A DNA stretch of 47,102 nt, taken from Streptomyces cavernae (GTDB taxonomy: Bacteria; Actinomycetota; Actinomycetes; Streptomycetales; Streptomycetaceae). Positions 33,127 to 41,162 of this stretch are shown here, in pieces; the stretch's first letter is position 1; each line of letters starts with the position of its first letter. The stretch covers positions 1-47,102 of the forward strand of contig NZ_RPDJ01000055.1 of the NCBI RefSeq assembly GCF_004023625.1. The letters run 5' to 3'. The notes under the pieces were generated by a model that ran no database searches, had not been told where the DNA came from, and worked only from the letters and a program-made list of their open reading frames with translations. Made by a program: the position numbers and the translations under genes.

Positions 33127-34831
33127 GGGCGGACTCCTCGATGGGAACGGGCCGGCGCGACTGCAGCGTCGCGAAGCGGCCGGTGACGAAGGCGGGGTCG
33201 GACAGGGTGGCGCTGGCCGCCGGATTGGCGGCACTGCCGTGGAAGTCGCTGAAGGCGGCGGACTGGTTGACGAAGACGCCGCCGGTGAGGTTCTCCGACA
33301 GGTGCACACCGGCATCCAGGGCGGCCGACTCGGCGGCGGCCAGCACGCCTTCGCTCGTTGAGTGGATGGCGGCGGTCAGCGCGCCGTGTTCCCGCACGGT
33401 TTCCCGGAAGACCGAGAGGCTGTGCTCGGTGGAGTCGGTGCCAATGACGAAGGAGACGGGCCCGAACCACTCACTGGTGTAGGCCTCGCGGTCGGCAGAC
33501 GCATCCAGCCGCGCCACCAGCGGCGTACGGACGACCGCCTCCGGGTACTCCGGATGCTCGACCGGTGCCGACGCGCGCACCGTACGGCCGAGCCCGGCGG
33601 CCCGCTCCAGGCGCTCACGCACACCGTCGTTGACGAGGGCGCCCAGGGTGCCGGCCGCGCGGGCCGGGTCGCCGAGCAGCCGATCCAGCGCGGCGCCGAG
33701 GTCGGCGGCGAACTCGTCGGCGCTCTTGACGCCCTGGTCCGTGGCCATGCCGTCGCGCGAGATCAGCAGGTTCTGCGGGGTGGTGCACATCTGACCGCTG
33801 TAGAGGGACAGCGAGAAGGCCAGGTTGCCCAGCAGACCACGGTAGTCGTCGGTGGAGTCCAGCACCACCGTATTCAAACCGGCCTTCTCGGTGTACACGG
33901 CGGCCTGGCGGACGTGTGTCTCCAGCCAGTCGCCGAACTCGGTGGAGCCGGTGAAGTCGATGATCCGCACGTCCGGGTGGAGGGCGTACACCGACGCCGT
34001 ACGGTCCTCGGGGCTCTCTGCGGCCAGGATCACCACGTTCGGGTCGAAGCCCGCCTCCGCCAGCACCTCGCGGGCGATGCGCACGGTGATCGCGAGCGGC
34101 AGGACGGCACCCGGGTGCGGCTTGACGACGACCGGATTGCCGGTGGCCAGGGAGGCGAAGAGGCCCGGATAGCCGTTCCAGGTGGGGAAGGTGTTGCAGG
34201 CGATCAACAGCGCCACTCCGCGCCCGACGGGCGTGAACTTCTTGTCCATCACCAGCGGCCCGCCCTTGCGCTGCGGCTTGCTCCAGCGAGCCACAGCCGG
34301 GTGCCTCTTCTGCTCCGCCCAGGCGTAGGCGACCGCCTCGAGGCCGCGGTCCTGGGCGTGCGGGCCGCCGGCCTGAAAGGCCATCACGAAGGCCTGGCCG
34401 GTCGTGTGTTGCACGGCGTACGCGATCTCGAAGCTCGCCGCGTTCAGACGGGCGAGGATCTCCGCGGCCACGCCGGCGCGGGTGTCCGGCCCCGCGTCAC
34501 GCCACGGGCCGATGGCGGCCTTCGCGGCGGCCACCGCCTCGTCCGGAGCGACGCGGGGGTAGGTCACATCCAGCGGGAACCCGTACGGAGATGTCTCGGT
34601 CGCCGGTACCGCTCCGTTGCCCGGATGGCCGGGGAGTTCGAAGTGGCCCCCGAGCCGGTCCCGGAAGGCGGCTTCTCCGTTCTTCGCAGCGGCCTCGCCG
34701 TACACCGACTTGCTCGGCGACTCCGGATACGGCGTCCAGTGGTCCCGGCTCGCGGTGGCGGCGACCGACCGTTCCAGCAGCGTGCGATGGCGTGCGAAGA
34801 AATCAGGGCCGTTCGGCCTCTTGTGCGGCAT
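33119..34831 (-). CDS. paaN: PaaN-type aldehyde dehydrogenase of phenylacetate degradation
   Basis: The protein has 570 residues and is an aldehyde dehydrogenase superfamily member of the PaaN type. It shows a long N-terminal part (PDFFARHRTLLERSVAATAS), NAD-binding ATGNPVVVKPHPGAVLPLAI, DFTGSTEFGDW (GSTxF), and catalytic Cys in SLYSGQMCTTPQNLLISRDG. It lacks the C-terminal MaoC-like hydratase domain of PaaZ, so it can account only for aldehyde oxidation after ring opening; the hydrolase would have to be another enzyme. ATG 34831 follows AGAGGTGG at 5 nt. It is the first gene of the long leftward operon, downstream of a PaaR-like box. Confidence 0.92.
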   Translation of the reverse strand: MPHKRPNGPDFFARHRTLLERSVAATASRDHWTPYPESPSKSVYGEAAAKNGEAAFRDRLGGHFELPGHPGNGAVPATETSPYGFPLDVTYPRVAPDEAVAAAKAAIGPWRDAGPDTRAGVAAEILARLNAASFEIAYAVQHTTGQAFVMAFQAGGPHAQDRGLEAVAYAWAEQKRHPAVARWSKPQRKGGPLVMDKKFTPVGRGVALLIACNTFPTWNGYPGLFASLATGNPVVVKPHPGAVLPLAITVRIAREVLAEAGFDPNVVILAAESPEDRTASVYALHPDVRIIDFTGSTEFGDWLETHVRQAAVYTEKAGLNTVVLDSTDDYRGLLGNLAFSLSLYSGQMCTTPQNLLISRDGMATDQGVKSADEFAADLGAALDRLLGDPARAAGTLGALVNDGVRERLERAAGLGRTVRASAPVEHPEYPEAVVRTPLVARLDASADREAYTSEWFGPVSFVIGTDSTEHSLSVFRETVREHGALTAAIHSTSEGVLAAAESAALDAGVHLSENLTGGVFVNQSAAFSDFHGSAANPAASATLSDPAFVTGRFATLQSRRPVPIEESAHV

Positions 34832-34884
34832 GTGGTCCACCTCTTGACAGGCATGGGTCCGGTTGGATTACTTAGCCGTGCCGC

Positions 34885-34914
34885 ACGCTAACCGAATGTT
34901 CGGTCGGGAGACAA
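34885..34914 (-). promoter_or_regulatory. Predicted paaN promoter overlapping the operator
   Basis: On the minus strand TTGTCT (-35, 34914-34909) and TAGCGT (-10, about 34890-34885) are 18 bases apart, and the PaaR-like palindrome fills the spacer. A repressor bound there would block RNA polymerase. Prediction by pattern only. Confidence 0.45.
34891..34904. promoter_or_regulatory. Candidate PaaR operator between paaN and paaI
   Basis: ACCGAATGTTCGGT is an almost perfect palindrome of the pattern ACCG-N2-YG-N2-CGGT, matching the box at 29430-29443 in 11 of 14 positions. It is placed to control both the leftward paaN operon and the rightward paaIK genes. A TATAAAT stretch (34919-34925) lies just right of it, close to the paaI start. 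Confidence 0.6.
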
Positions 34915-34927
34915 GGTGGTATAAATA

Positions 34928-35410
34928 GTGATACAAACCACTGAGGCGACTCCTACGGAGGCGATGTTCTCCGCGGACGAGGCGTCCCGAGGACTGGGGA
35001 TCGAGCTGCTCGAACACGGCGCAGGGACCGCCGTGCTCCGCATGAAGGTGACCCCGGCGATGGTGAACGGACACAAGATCACCCACGGCGGATATGTGTT
35101 CCTGCTCGCCGACACCGCATTCGCCTGCGCCTGCGCCTGCAACAGCCACGGTCCCGTGACCGTCGCGGCGGGCGCCGACATCACCTTCGTCGCCCCGGCG
35201 TACGAGGGCGACGTGCTCGTGGCGACCGCCGAGGAGCGCACCCGGTTCGGCCGCAGCGGCATCTACGACGTGAGCGTCCGGCGCGGCGAAGACGTGATCG
35301 CGGAGTTCCGTGGACGCAGCCGCAGCATCACCGGCACGCCACCGGAATCGACCAGGGACACGACGGCGGCGCACAGGACACCGGGCACCACCACGAAGGA
35401 GTCGCGATGA
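34928..35410 (+). CDS. paaI: Hydroxyphenylacetyl-CoA thioesterase PaaI
   Basis: The protein has 160 residues with a hotdog fold: EAMFSADEASRGLGIELLEH, VNGHKITHGGYVFLLADTAF (helix motif HGG-x3-LAD with the catalytic Asp), GADITFVAPAYEGDVLVATA, GRSGIYDVSVRRGEDVIAEF. PaaI removes CoA from dead-end ring-hydroxylated or oxepin products. A 30-residue Thr-rich C-terminal extension is unusual. GTG 34928 has AAGGTGG about 10 nt upstream; the TATAAAT at 34919 leaves open a leaderless message. Its TGA overlaps the paaK ATG. Confidence 0.9.
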   Translation: MIQTTEATPTEAMFSADEASRGLGIELLEHGAGTAVLRMKVTPAMVNGHKITHGGYVFLLADTAFACACACNSHGPVTVAAGADITFVAPAYEGDVLVATAEERTRFGRSGIYDVSVRRGEDVIAEFRGRSRSITGTPPESTRDTTAAHRTPGTTTKESR

Positions 35411-36700
35411 GCAACGAGACGACGGCCATGGCGGCCCCCGCATCCCGCCTGGGAGAACCACTCCCCCACGAACTGCTGGACGACGGCGAGCGCCTGACGC
35501 GAGAGGCACGCGTACGACAACGTGGAGCTGTACCGCAGGAAGTTCGACGAGGCCGGTGTGAAACCCGACGACTGCCGGTCGCTGGAGGACCTCGCCCGGT
35601 TCCCCTTCACCACCAAGGCCGACCTGCGGGACACCTACCCCTTCGGCATGTTCGCCGTCCCGATGGCGGACGTACGGCGCATCCACGCCTCCAGCGGCAC
35701 CACCGGCCGCCCCACGGTCGTCGGCTACACCGACAACGACCTCTCCATGTGGGCGGACATGGTCGCCCGCTCGATCCGCGCCGCCGGCGGCCGCCCCGGC
35801 CACAAGGTGCACATCTCCTACGGCTACGGGCTCTTCACCGGCGGCCTCGGCGCACACTACGGCGCCGAGCGAGCCGGCTGTACGGTGATCCCGGCCTCCG
35901 GCGGCATGACCGCCCGCCAGGTGCAGATCATCCAGGTCTTCGAGCCCGAGATCATCATGGTCACCCCGTCCTACATGCTCACCCTGCTCGACGAGTTCGA
36001 ACGGCAGGGCATCGACCCGCGCACCAGCTCCCTGAAGGTGGGCATCTTCGGCGCCGAGCCGTGGACGGAGGAGATGCGCCGCGAGATCGAGGAGCGCATG
36101 GACATCCACGCCGTCGACATCTACGGCCTGTCCGAGGTGATCGGCCCCGGCGTCGCCCAGGAGTGCGTGGAGACCAAGGACGGCCTGCACGTGTGGGAGG
36201 ACCACTTCTACCCCGAGGTGGTCGACCCGGTCACGGACACCGTGCTCGCGGAGGGCGAGGCGGTCTTCACCTCGCTCACCAAGGAGGCCCTGCCGATCAT
36301 CCGCTACCGCACCCGCGACCTGACCCGGCTGCTGCCCGGCACGGCCCGGCCCGCCTTCCGCCGGATCCAGAAGATCACCGGCCGCTGCGACGACATGATC
36401 ATCCTGCGTGGAGTGAACGTCTTCCCCAGCCAGATCGAGGAGATCGTGCTGCGTACGCCCGCAGTCGCCCCGCATTTCCAGATCCAGCTCACCGAGCGCG
36501 GCCGCATGGATCACATGGTCGTGCGGGTCGAGGCCCGCCCTGACACCGGCCCCGAACAGCGCGAGGCCGCCGCCAGGACGATCGGCCGGGGCATCAAGGA
36601 CGGCGTGGGCGTCACCGTCGAGGTGGCGATCGTCGACCCCGAGACCCTGGAGCGGTCCCTCGGCAAGCTCCGACGCGTCAAGGATCTCCGGCGGGCGTGA
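35407..36700 (+). pseudogene. paaK: Phenylacetate-CoA ligase PaaK with a 5' frame-changing deletion
   Basis: ATG 35407 overlaps the paaI stop and encodes a normal start (GEPLPHELLDDGERLTREA) before the frame breaks near 35495-35508. The other frame resumes at RHAYDNVELYRRKFDEAGVK and is intact to the end. It has the AMP-binding loop HASSGTTGRPTVVGYT, YGYGLFTGGLGAHYG, VDIYGLSEVIGPG and the C-terminal RCDDMIILRGVNVFPSQIEE. The missing segment is about 15 residues (LxALQxERLxxTL in relatives). Translation from GTG 35522 would give 392 residues lacking the N-terminal helix pair. Probably inactive; a truncated active form is not excluded. Confidence 0.85.
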
Positions 36701-36743
36701 CAGCTGACCTCGCGAGTGGCGGGGGTGCGGAGGGGAGGCAGTC

Positions 36744-37166
36744 AATGGAGCAGGTCCGGGAGGTCGGTGTGAACCGGCCGATCTCGACCAGGGTGCGGTC
36801 GTACCGTTCCGCTTTGTACTCCAGCATGCTGATGAGCTGTGACCATCCGGCGTCGTGCACGGACTTGGCCGGCTTCGTGCGCGCCAGTCCCGCCACCGAC
36901 AGGTCCTCCACGGCGATCCCTTGGCTCTCGGAGATCAGCTTCGTGGACAGCTGGTGGCAAAACTCGCGGCGTGCGTCAGCAACTTCGGCGTGGGCGCGGG
37001 CGACCTTCAGGCGGGCCTTGGCCCGGTTTTTTGATCCCTTCTGCTTGCGGGACAGCTCGCGCTGGTTCTTCTTCAGTTTCTTCTCCGCGCGCCGCAGAAA
37101 GCGCGGAGAGTCGATCTTCGTGCCGTCGGACAGGTCGGCGAAGTGTGCGAGGCCGAGATCGATGCC
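36744..37166 (-). mobile_element. IS605-type tnpB, central fragment
   Basis: The minus-strand frame reads GIDLGLAHFADLSDGTKIDS (RuvC-I Asp), RRAEKKLKKNQRELSRKQKG, VADARREFCHQLSTKLISES, GIAVEDLSVAGLARTKPAKS (RuvC-II Glu), LISMLEYKAERYDRTLVEIG, ending FTPTSRTCSI at the first half of the zinc ribbon. The N-terminal half, the RuvC-III Asp and the right end are gone, so it is inactive. It joins a GAF-domain remnant on one side and paaK-flanking DNA on the other. Confidence 0.88.
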
Positions 37167-37440
37167 GGAGGGCGAGTGCCGTCTCGCGTTCCTGCGTGTA
37201 GCGGCGGGCGTTGTCAACGCAGACCGCCGCGCGCGCCGCGAGTTCCTTGGCGAGCAGCAAATCGTCGTCGAAAGGCTCAGGTGTTCGATGCCGGCCGAGG
37301 ATTGCCAGGCCGAGTGTGATGCCGCGGGCGCGCAGGGGGACGACCAACAGGGCGTGGATGCCGTGGGCGTCGATGCTGCGGACGCTGTCGGGCCACCACG
37401 ACAGCGGTGGACGGTCCGTCCCCCGCGGACTGCTCCTGCC
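37167..37440 (-). pseudogene. GAF-domain remnant of a SpoIIE/PP2C-type phosphatase
   Basis: The minus-strand frame contains SWWPDSVRSIDAHGIHALLV, VPLRARGITLGLAILGRHRT, PFDDDLLLAKELAARAAVCV and DNARRYTQERETALA. This is the C-terminal half of the GAF domain that precedes the phosphatase domain in Streptomyces SpoIIE-like proteins. Similarity stops at ALA, where tnpB begins. The phosphatase domain is absent. Confidence 0.7.
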
Positions 37441-37555
37441 GCATGGCGTCAGAAGATGCGGGAGCAGGACGGGGCCCGGTGCTCACAGCGGACGAGCGCG
37501 GCACCCTTGGCGGACTGCAGGAGAAGCGCATCGCCCACCCCGACCCAAGGGAACT

Positions 37556-38929
37556 TCAGCCGCAGATCTCCTCAACGGTCAGCCCGAGGGCGAGCAGTTC
37601 GCGGTCGGCTCCAATGGGAGCGTCGATCTCGAGGCCCGTCGGCAGGCCGTTGGTCGCCACGCCCATGGGGATGCTCAGGCCGGGGGCTCCGATGACGCTG
37701 GCCGGGCCGGTGTTGCGGATGAAGGTGGCGAAGGTGTCGGCGTCTTCTCCGCACAGAATCATGCCCTGGTCACAGGTGGCCAGGTCAAGAGCGGTAGCCG
37801 GGGTGGTCGGGAAGGCCAGGCCGTCCAGGCCGTGTGCGGCGAACGTGTCCGCGTAGGCCGCGCGCAGGCGCTGCCGCCGGGCCAGGCACTCGCGGTAGAC
37901 GTCCTCGGAGACCAGGCCCGGGGCCCCGTCGAGGATGCAGCCCTCGAAGACGCCGCGTACGTCGGGGCCCGCGATGAGGGCGGCGAGCGCGGCGAGATCC
38001 ATCTGCGGCCGGTACTTCGCCAGGTAGGCGGACAACTCCAACCGGGCCTCGTACAGCACGATGGCCATACCGGTCTCGAACTCGCCCGCGGTGAACGAGG
38101 TGACATCGACCGGGACCAGGTCCACGCCCGCCGCCTCCAGGTTGCGCAGGGCCGTCTCCCACTGGACGGCGACCTCGTCCTGCAGCGGCTCGGTGAAGTG
38201 ACCGGTCGGCACCCCCAGCCGGATCGACCGCGGCGACCGGGCGGCGGCCGGGGCGTCGTCACCGCTGAGGACACCGTCCAGCAGAACCAGATCCGCCACC
38301 CGGCGCCCCATGGGCCCGATGGTGTCCCGGGTACTCGACAGGGGCGTCACACCCTCCCCGGGGTAGCGCCCGACCGTGGGCCGCAGCCCGCAGGTGCCGG
38401 TGACGGCCGCGGGAACACGCACCGAGCCGCCCGTGTCGGTACCCAGGCCCGCCCGTACCACCCCGGCCGCGACGAGTGCGGCGACCCCACCACTGCTGCC
38501 ACCGGCGAAACGGCTGGGGTCGCACGGGTTGCGGACCGGGCCGAACGCCTGGTTGTTGCTGGTGATGCCAAACGCCAACTCGTGCATGTTGGCCTTGCCG
38601 AGGATGACGGCACCGGCGTCGCGCAGCCGCCGTACCGCGGGCGCGTCGCACGGGGGGACGAAGTCCCGCAGGGCGGGGGTACCGGCCGTGTTGGGCAGCC
38701 CGGCGACGTGGATGTTGTCCTTGATCGCGAGGGTCATGCCGGACAGCGGGCCCGGCTCGTCGGGAGTCTTGGCGGCGGCATCACGGTCGAGAGTGATGAA
38801 GCCGCCCAGGTGGGCCGCCTCCTCGGCGCGCTCCAAGGACGTCTGCACGGCCTCGTGGCGGCTGCGCGCGCCCGCGGGCGCCGCCCGGCCGGTCTGCGTG
38901 CCGGGTTCCTTCGTGGTGGGTTCGCTCAT
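37556..38929 (-). CDS. Amidase (amidase-signature family)
   Basis: The protein has 457 residues. It shows the Lys-cisSer-Ser triad: Lys in SGMTLAIKDNIHVAGLPNTA, cis-Ser in DPSRFAGGSSGGVAALVAAG, nucleophilic Ser in GLGTDTGGSVRVPAAVTGTC. It continues GLRPTVGRYP and ends with APGLSIPMGVATNGLPTGLE. It hydrolyses a carboxamide to acid plus ammonia; relatives act on indoleacetamide, mandelamide and other arylamides, but the substrate cannot be read from sequence. ATG 38929 follows AAGGAGC at 6-7 nt. It is divergent from an amide/amino-acid-type ABC transporter (starts 156 bp apart) and sits beside the phenylacetate genes, so uptake and hydrolysis of an amide, perhaps arylacetamide, is the favoured context. 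Confidence 0.9.
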   Translation of the reverse strand: MSEPTTKEPGTQTGRAAPAGARSRHEAVQTSLERAEEAAHLGGFITLDRDAAAKTPDEPGPLSGMTLAIKDNIHVAGLPNTAGTPALRDFVPPCDAPAVRRLRDAGAVILGKANMHELAFGITSNNQAFGPVRNPCDPSRFAGGSSGGVAALVAAGVVRAGLGTDTGGSVRVPAAVTGTCGLRPTVGRYPGEGVTPLSSTRDTIGPMGRRVADLVLLDGVLSGDDAPAAARSPRSIRLGVPTGHFTEPLQDEVAVQWETALRNLEAAGVDLVPVDVTSFTAGEFETGMAIVLYEARLELSAYLAKYRPQMDLAALAALIAGPDVRGVFEGCILDGAPGLVSEDVYRECLARRQRLRAAYADTFAAHGLDGLAFPTTPATALDLATCDQGMILCGEDADTFATFIRNTGPASVIGAPGLSIPMGVATNGLPTGLEIDAPIGADRELLALGLTVEEICG

Positions 38930-39025
38930 GGCCTGCTCCTTCGTGCGGATCCGCTTCGACAGCTCACGGACGATCACTGCGCCGCCGCCCGTACGACGCC
39001 GGCTTTGTTGCGGCTTCTTCGAGGG

Positions 39026-39031
39026 TTGACC
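39026..39031 (+). promoter_or_regulatory. Possible -35 (TTGACC) of the transporter operon
   Basis: TTGACC lies 60 bases before the GTG of the binding-protein gene. The -10 position expected 17-18 bases later falls inside the inverted repeat 39044-39073, so that repeat would cover the promoter. No good -10 hexamer is visible, so the call is weak. Confidence 0.35.
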
Positions 39032-39043
39032 ACCCCTGGCGCT

Positions 39044-39073
39044 CATGTCATCGTTCGCTCACGCGATGACATG
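39044..39073. promoter_or_regulatory. Perfect 10-bp inverted repeat, operator of the transporter/amidase region
   Basis: CATGTCATCG (39044-39053) and CGATGACATG (39064-39073) are exact reverse complements with a 10-base spacer, so the half-site centres are about two helical turns apart. It ends one base before the TGGAGG ribosome binding site. A dimeric regulator bound here would block the transporter operon and perhaps the divergent amidase. The ArsR-type protein at 43755 is the obvious candidate; CATGTTGTCG (43695-43704), 8 of 10 identical, lies upstream of that gene. A translation-controlling hairpin is the alternative. Confidence 0.55.
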
Positions 39074-39085
39074 TTGGAGGAAAAA

Positions 39086-40303
39086 GTGTCCACCATCAAG
39101 TCCAACCACCTGAACAAGACCTGGCTCGCCGTCACGGCGGCCTCCGCGCTCGCCCTGACGGGCTGCGCCACCGACAGCGGGAAGTCGAGCGCCGAGAAGC
39201 AGCAGTCCGACTCCGGCGGCGCACTGAAGATCGGCCTGCTGACCAGCATGTCCGGGCCCGCCGGGCTCTTCGGGCCGGCGACGAGGAACGTCGCGGAACT
39301 CGCGGCCCAGGAGGTCAACGCCTCCGGCGGGGTGCTCGGCCGCAAGGTCAGCGTGGTCGTCGGCGACGACGCGACCAACCCCGACATCGGCAGACAGACG
39401 GCCACCCGCCTGCTGAACTCCGACGAGGTCTCGGTGCTCGTGGGCATGCACACCTCCGCCACCAGGGAGGCGGTGCTGCCCAAGGCGAGATCCGCCGGCA
39501 CGCTCTACATGTACACACCCGTCTTCGAGGGCGGCACCTGCGACCCGGACCTCTTCACCAACGGCGAAGTCCCCAGCCAGCAACTGAAGCAGACCATCCC
39601 CTGGACGCAGAGCGCCACGGGCCGCAAGAAGTGGTTCCTGCTCGGCAACGACTACGCCTGGGGGCGCGCGAGCCTCGATGCGGCCAAGCAGTACATCACC
39701 GCCTCGGGCGGGGAGGTCGTCGGGACGGCGTTCGTGCCGCTCGGGACCACCGACTTCCAGGCCGTGATCCAGAAGATCCAGCAGGCGAACCCCGGACTGC
39801 TGCTCCCCGCCCTCGTCGGAGGTGACGCGATCGCTTTCGAGAAGCAGGCGTACGACGCCGCGCTGGGCAACAGCCAGGCGCAGCGGCTGGGAATCCTCTA
39901 CGAGGAGAACACGCTGGCCGGCATGGGCCCGAAGGTCACGGAGGGGATGTACACCTCGCTCGGGTACTTCCAGTCCCTGAACACCCCCGCCAACTCCGCC
40001 TTCCTGACGGCGTACCGGAAGAAGTTCGGCGCCGAGGCCCCGACCGTCACCTCCCTTTCGGAGCAGACCTACGTCGCCATCAAGGCATGGGCTCAGGCGG
40101 CCAACGCGGCCGGGAGCACCGAGGCGAAGGACGTGGCCGCCAAGCTCAGCGGGCTCTCCCTCGACGCGCCCGCGGGCAAGGTCACGTTCGAGAAGAACAG
40201 GACCGCCACCCAGCCCGTCTACGTCGGGCAGGTGACCGACGGGGCCGTCAAGATCGAGAAGACCTTCACGGACGTCGCCGCCGACAGCAAGTGCACGGGG
40301 TGA
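39086..40303 (+). CDS. ABC transporter substrate-binding lipoprotein (urea/short-chain amide type)
   Basis: The protein has 405 residues. The lipoprotein signal is WLAVTAASALALTGC. The binding fold is Peripla_BP_6/AmiC-UrtA-like: IGLLTSMSGPAGLFGPATRN, LAAQEVNASGGVLGRKVSVV, VSVLVGMHTSATREAVLPKA, KKWFLLGNDYAWGRASLDAA, VIQKIQQANPGLLLPALVGG, GMYTSLGYFQSLNTPANSAF. It delivers an amide-like solute to the permeases encoded downstream. GTG 39086 follows GGAGGAAAAA. The gene is paralogous to the C-terminal domain of the protein at 44176 (for example WFLLGNDYAWGRA against WYLIGNDYSWPRA). Confidence 0.93.
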   Translation: MSTIKSNHLNKTWLAVTAASALALTGCATDSGKSSAEKQQSDSGGALKIGLLTSMSGPAGLFGPATRNVAELAAQEVNASGGVLGRKVSVVVGDDATNPDIGRQTATRLLNSDEVSVLVGMHTSATREAVLPKARSAGTLYMYTPVFEGGTCDPDLFTNGEVPSQQLKQTIPWTQSATGRKKWFLLGNDYAWGRASLDAAKQYITASGGEVVGTAFVPLGTTDFQAVIQKIQQANPGLLLPALVGGDAIAFEKQAYDAALGNSQAQRLGILYEENTLAGMGPKVTEGMYTSLGYFQSLNTPANSAFLTAYRKKFGAEAPTVTSLSEQTYVAIKAWAQAANAAGSTEAKDVAAKLSGLSLDAPAGKVTFEKNRTATQPVYVGQVTDGAVKIEKTFTDVAADSKCTG

Positions 40304-40310
40304 CGGACGC

Positions 40311-41162
40311 ATGGACCAGACCATCGCCCTGACCCTGGGCGTACTCTCCTCCGCCGCGGTCCTGGCACTGACGGCCGTAGGGCTGTCGCTGTCCTTCGGG
40401 TTGATGCGGATCATCAACCTGGCGCACGGGGAGTTCCTCACCATCGGGGCGTACGGCTCCGTCGTCACCGCCGACCACGGCCTCCCCTGGGCAGTGGGCC
40501 TGGCGGCGGCCGCCGCCGTCGGACTCGGGGTGGGCGCCCTGACCGAGGTACTGCTGATACGTCGGCTGTACCGGTCACCGGAACTCTCCATCCTGGCGAC
40601 CTTCGGCCTGTCGATCGTCGTCCGCCAGCTGATCCAACTGGGGTTCGGCAAGGACTACCGGATGGTGGCCAATCCGCTGCCCGGTGCCACGAAGGTGCTC
40701 GGTGTCCCCTTCCCCACCTACCAGCTGCTGCTCACGGGGTTCGCACTGGCGATCGTGGTGTCGGTCCTCGCCGTACTGCGGTTCACCTCCCTCGGACTGC
40801 GGGTCCGCGCGGTCGCCGGCGACGCCGCGCTGTCGGAGACCCTGGGGGTGCGTTGCACGCGGGTGAACCTCGTGGTGTTCGCGACGAGCGCGGGCCTGGC
40901 CGCGATCGCCGGGGCACTGGTCGCACCGGTCACCAACGTCCAGCCCGACATGGGCCTGGACTACGTGTTCACCGCCTTCCTCGTGGTCATCGTGGCGGGG
41001 CGGCGCGTGGCGCCGGTGCTCATCGCCGCGCTGGGTCTGGCGGCGGTGCAGAACCTGACGACCTTCTGGACCGACCCGCTGCTGGCCCGCCTGGCAGTAC
41101 TTCTGCTGGCGTTCCTGGCGGTGCAGGTCCGTCCCTCCGCGAGTCTCCGGGTGGCCTCATGA
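40311..41162 (+). CDS. ABC transporter permease, LivH/UrtB type
   Basis: The protein has 283 residues and about eight membrane segments. It has the hallmark start AVGLSLSFGLMRIINLAHGE and the family loop LRVRAVAGDAALSETLGVRC, where the ATPase docks (EAA-like). It begins 7 nt after the binding protein gene and overlaps the next gene by ATGA. With the second permease it forms the membrane channel. Confidence 0.93.
   Translation: MDQTIALTLGVLSSAAVLALTAVGLSLSFGLMRIINLAHGEFLTIGAYGSVVTADHGLPWAVGLAAAAAVGLGVGALTEVLLIRRLYRSPELSILATFGLSIVVRQLIQLGFGKDYRMVANPLPGATKVLGVPFPTYQLLLTGFALAIVVSVLAVLRFTSLGLRVRAVAGDAALSETLGVRCTRVNLVVFATSAGLAAIAGALVAPVTNVQPDMGLDYVFTAFLVVIVAGRRVAPVLIAALGLAAVQNLTTFWTDPLLARLAVLLLAFLAVQVRPSASLRVAS

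Noticed and set aside
34868..36745. 625-codon minus-strand frame opposite paaI and paaK
   Set aside because: The composition is typical of antisense to a GC-rich gene, while the plus strand has clear thioesterase and ligase motifs.
39044..39073. Inverted repeat read as a transcription terminator
   Set aside because: It lies directly in front of a ribosome binding site and start codon with a 10-base loop and no T run, and the upstream gene is transcribed away from it.
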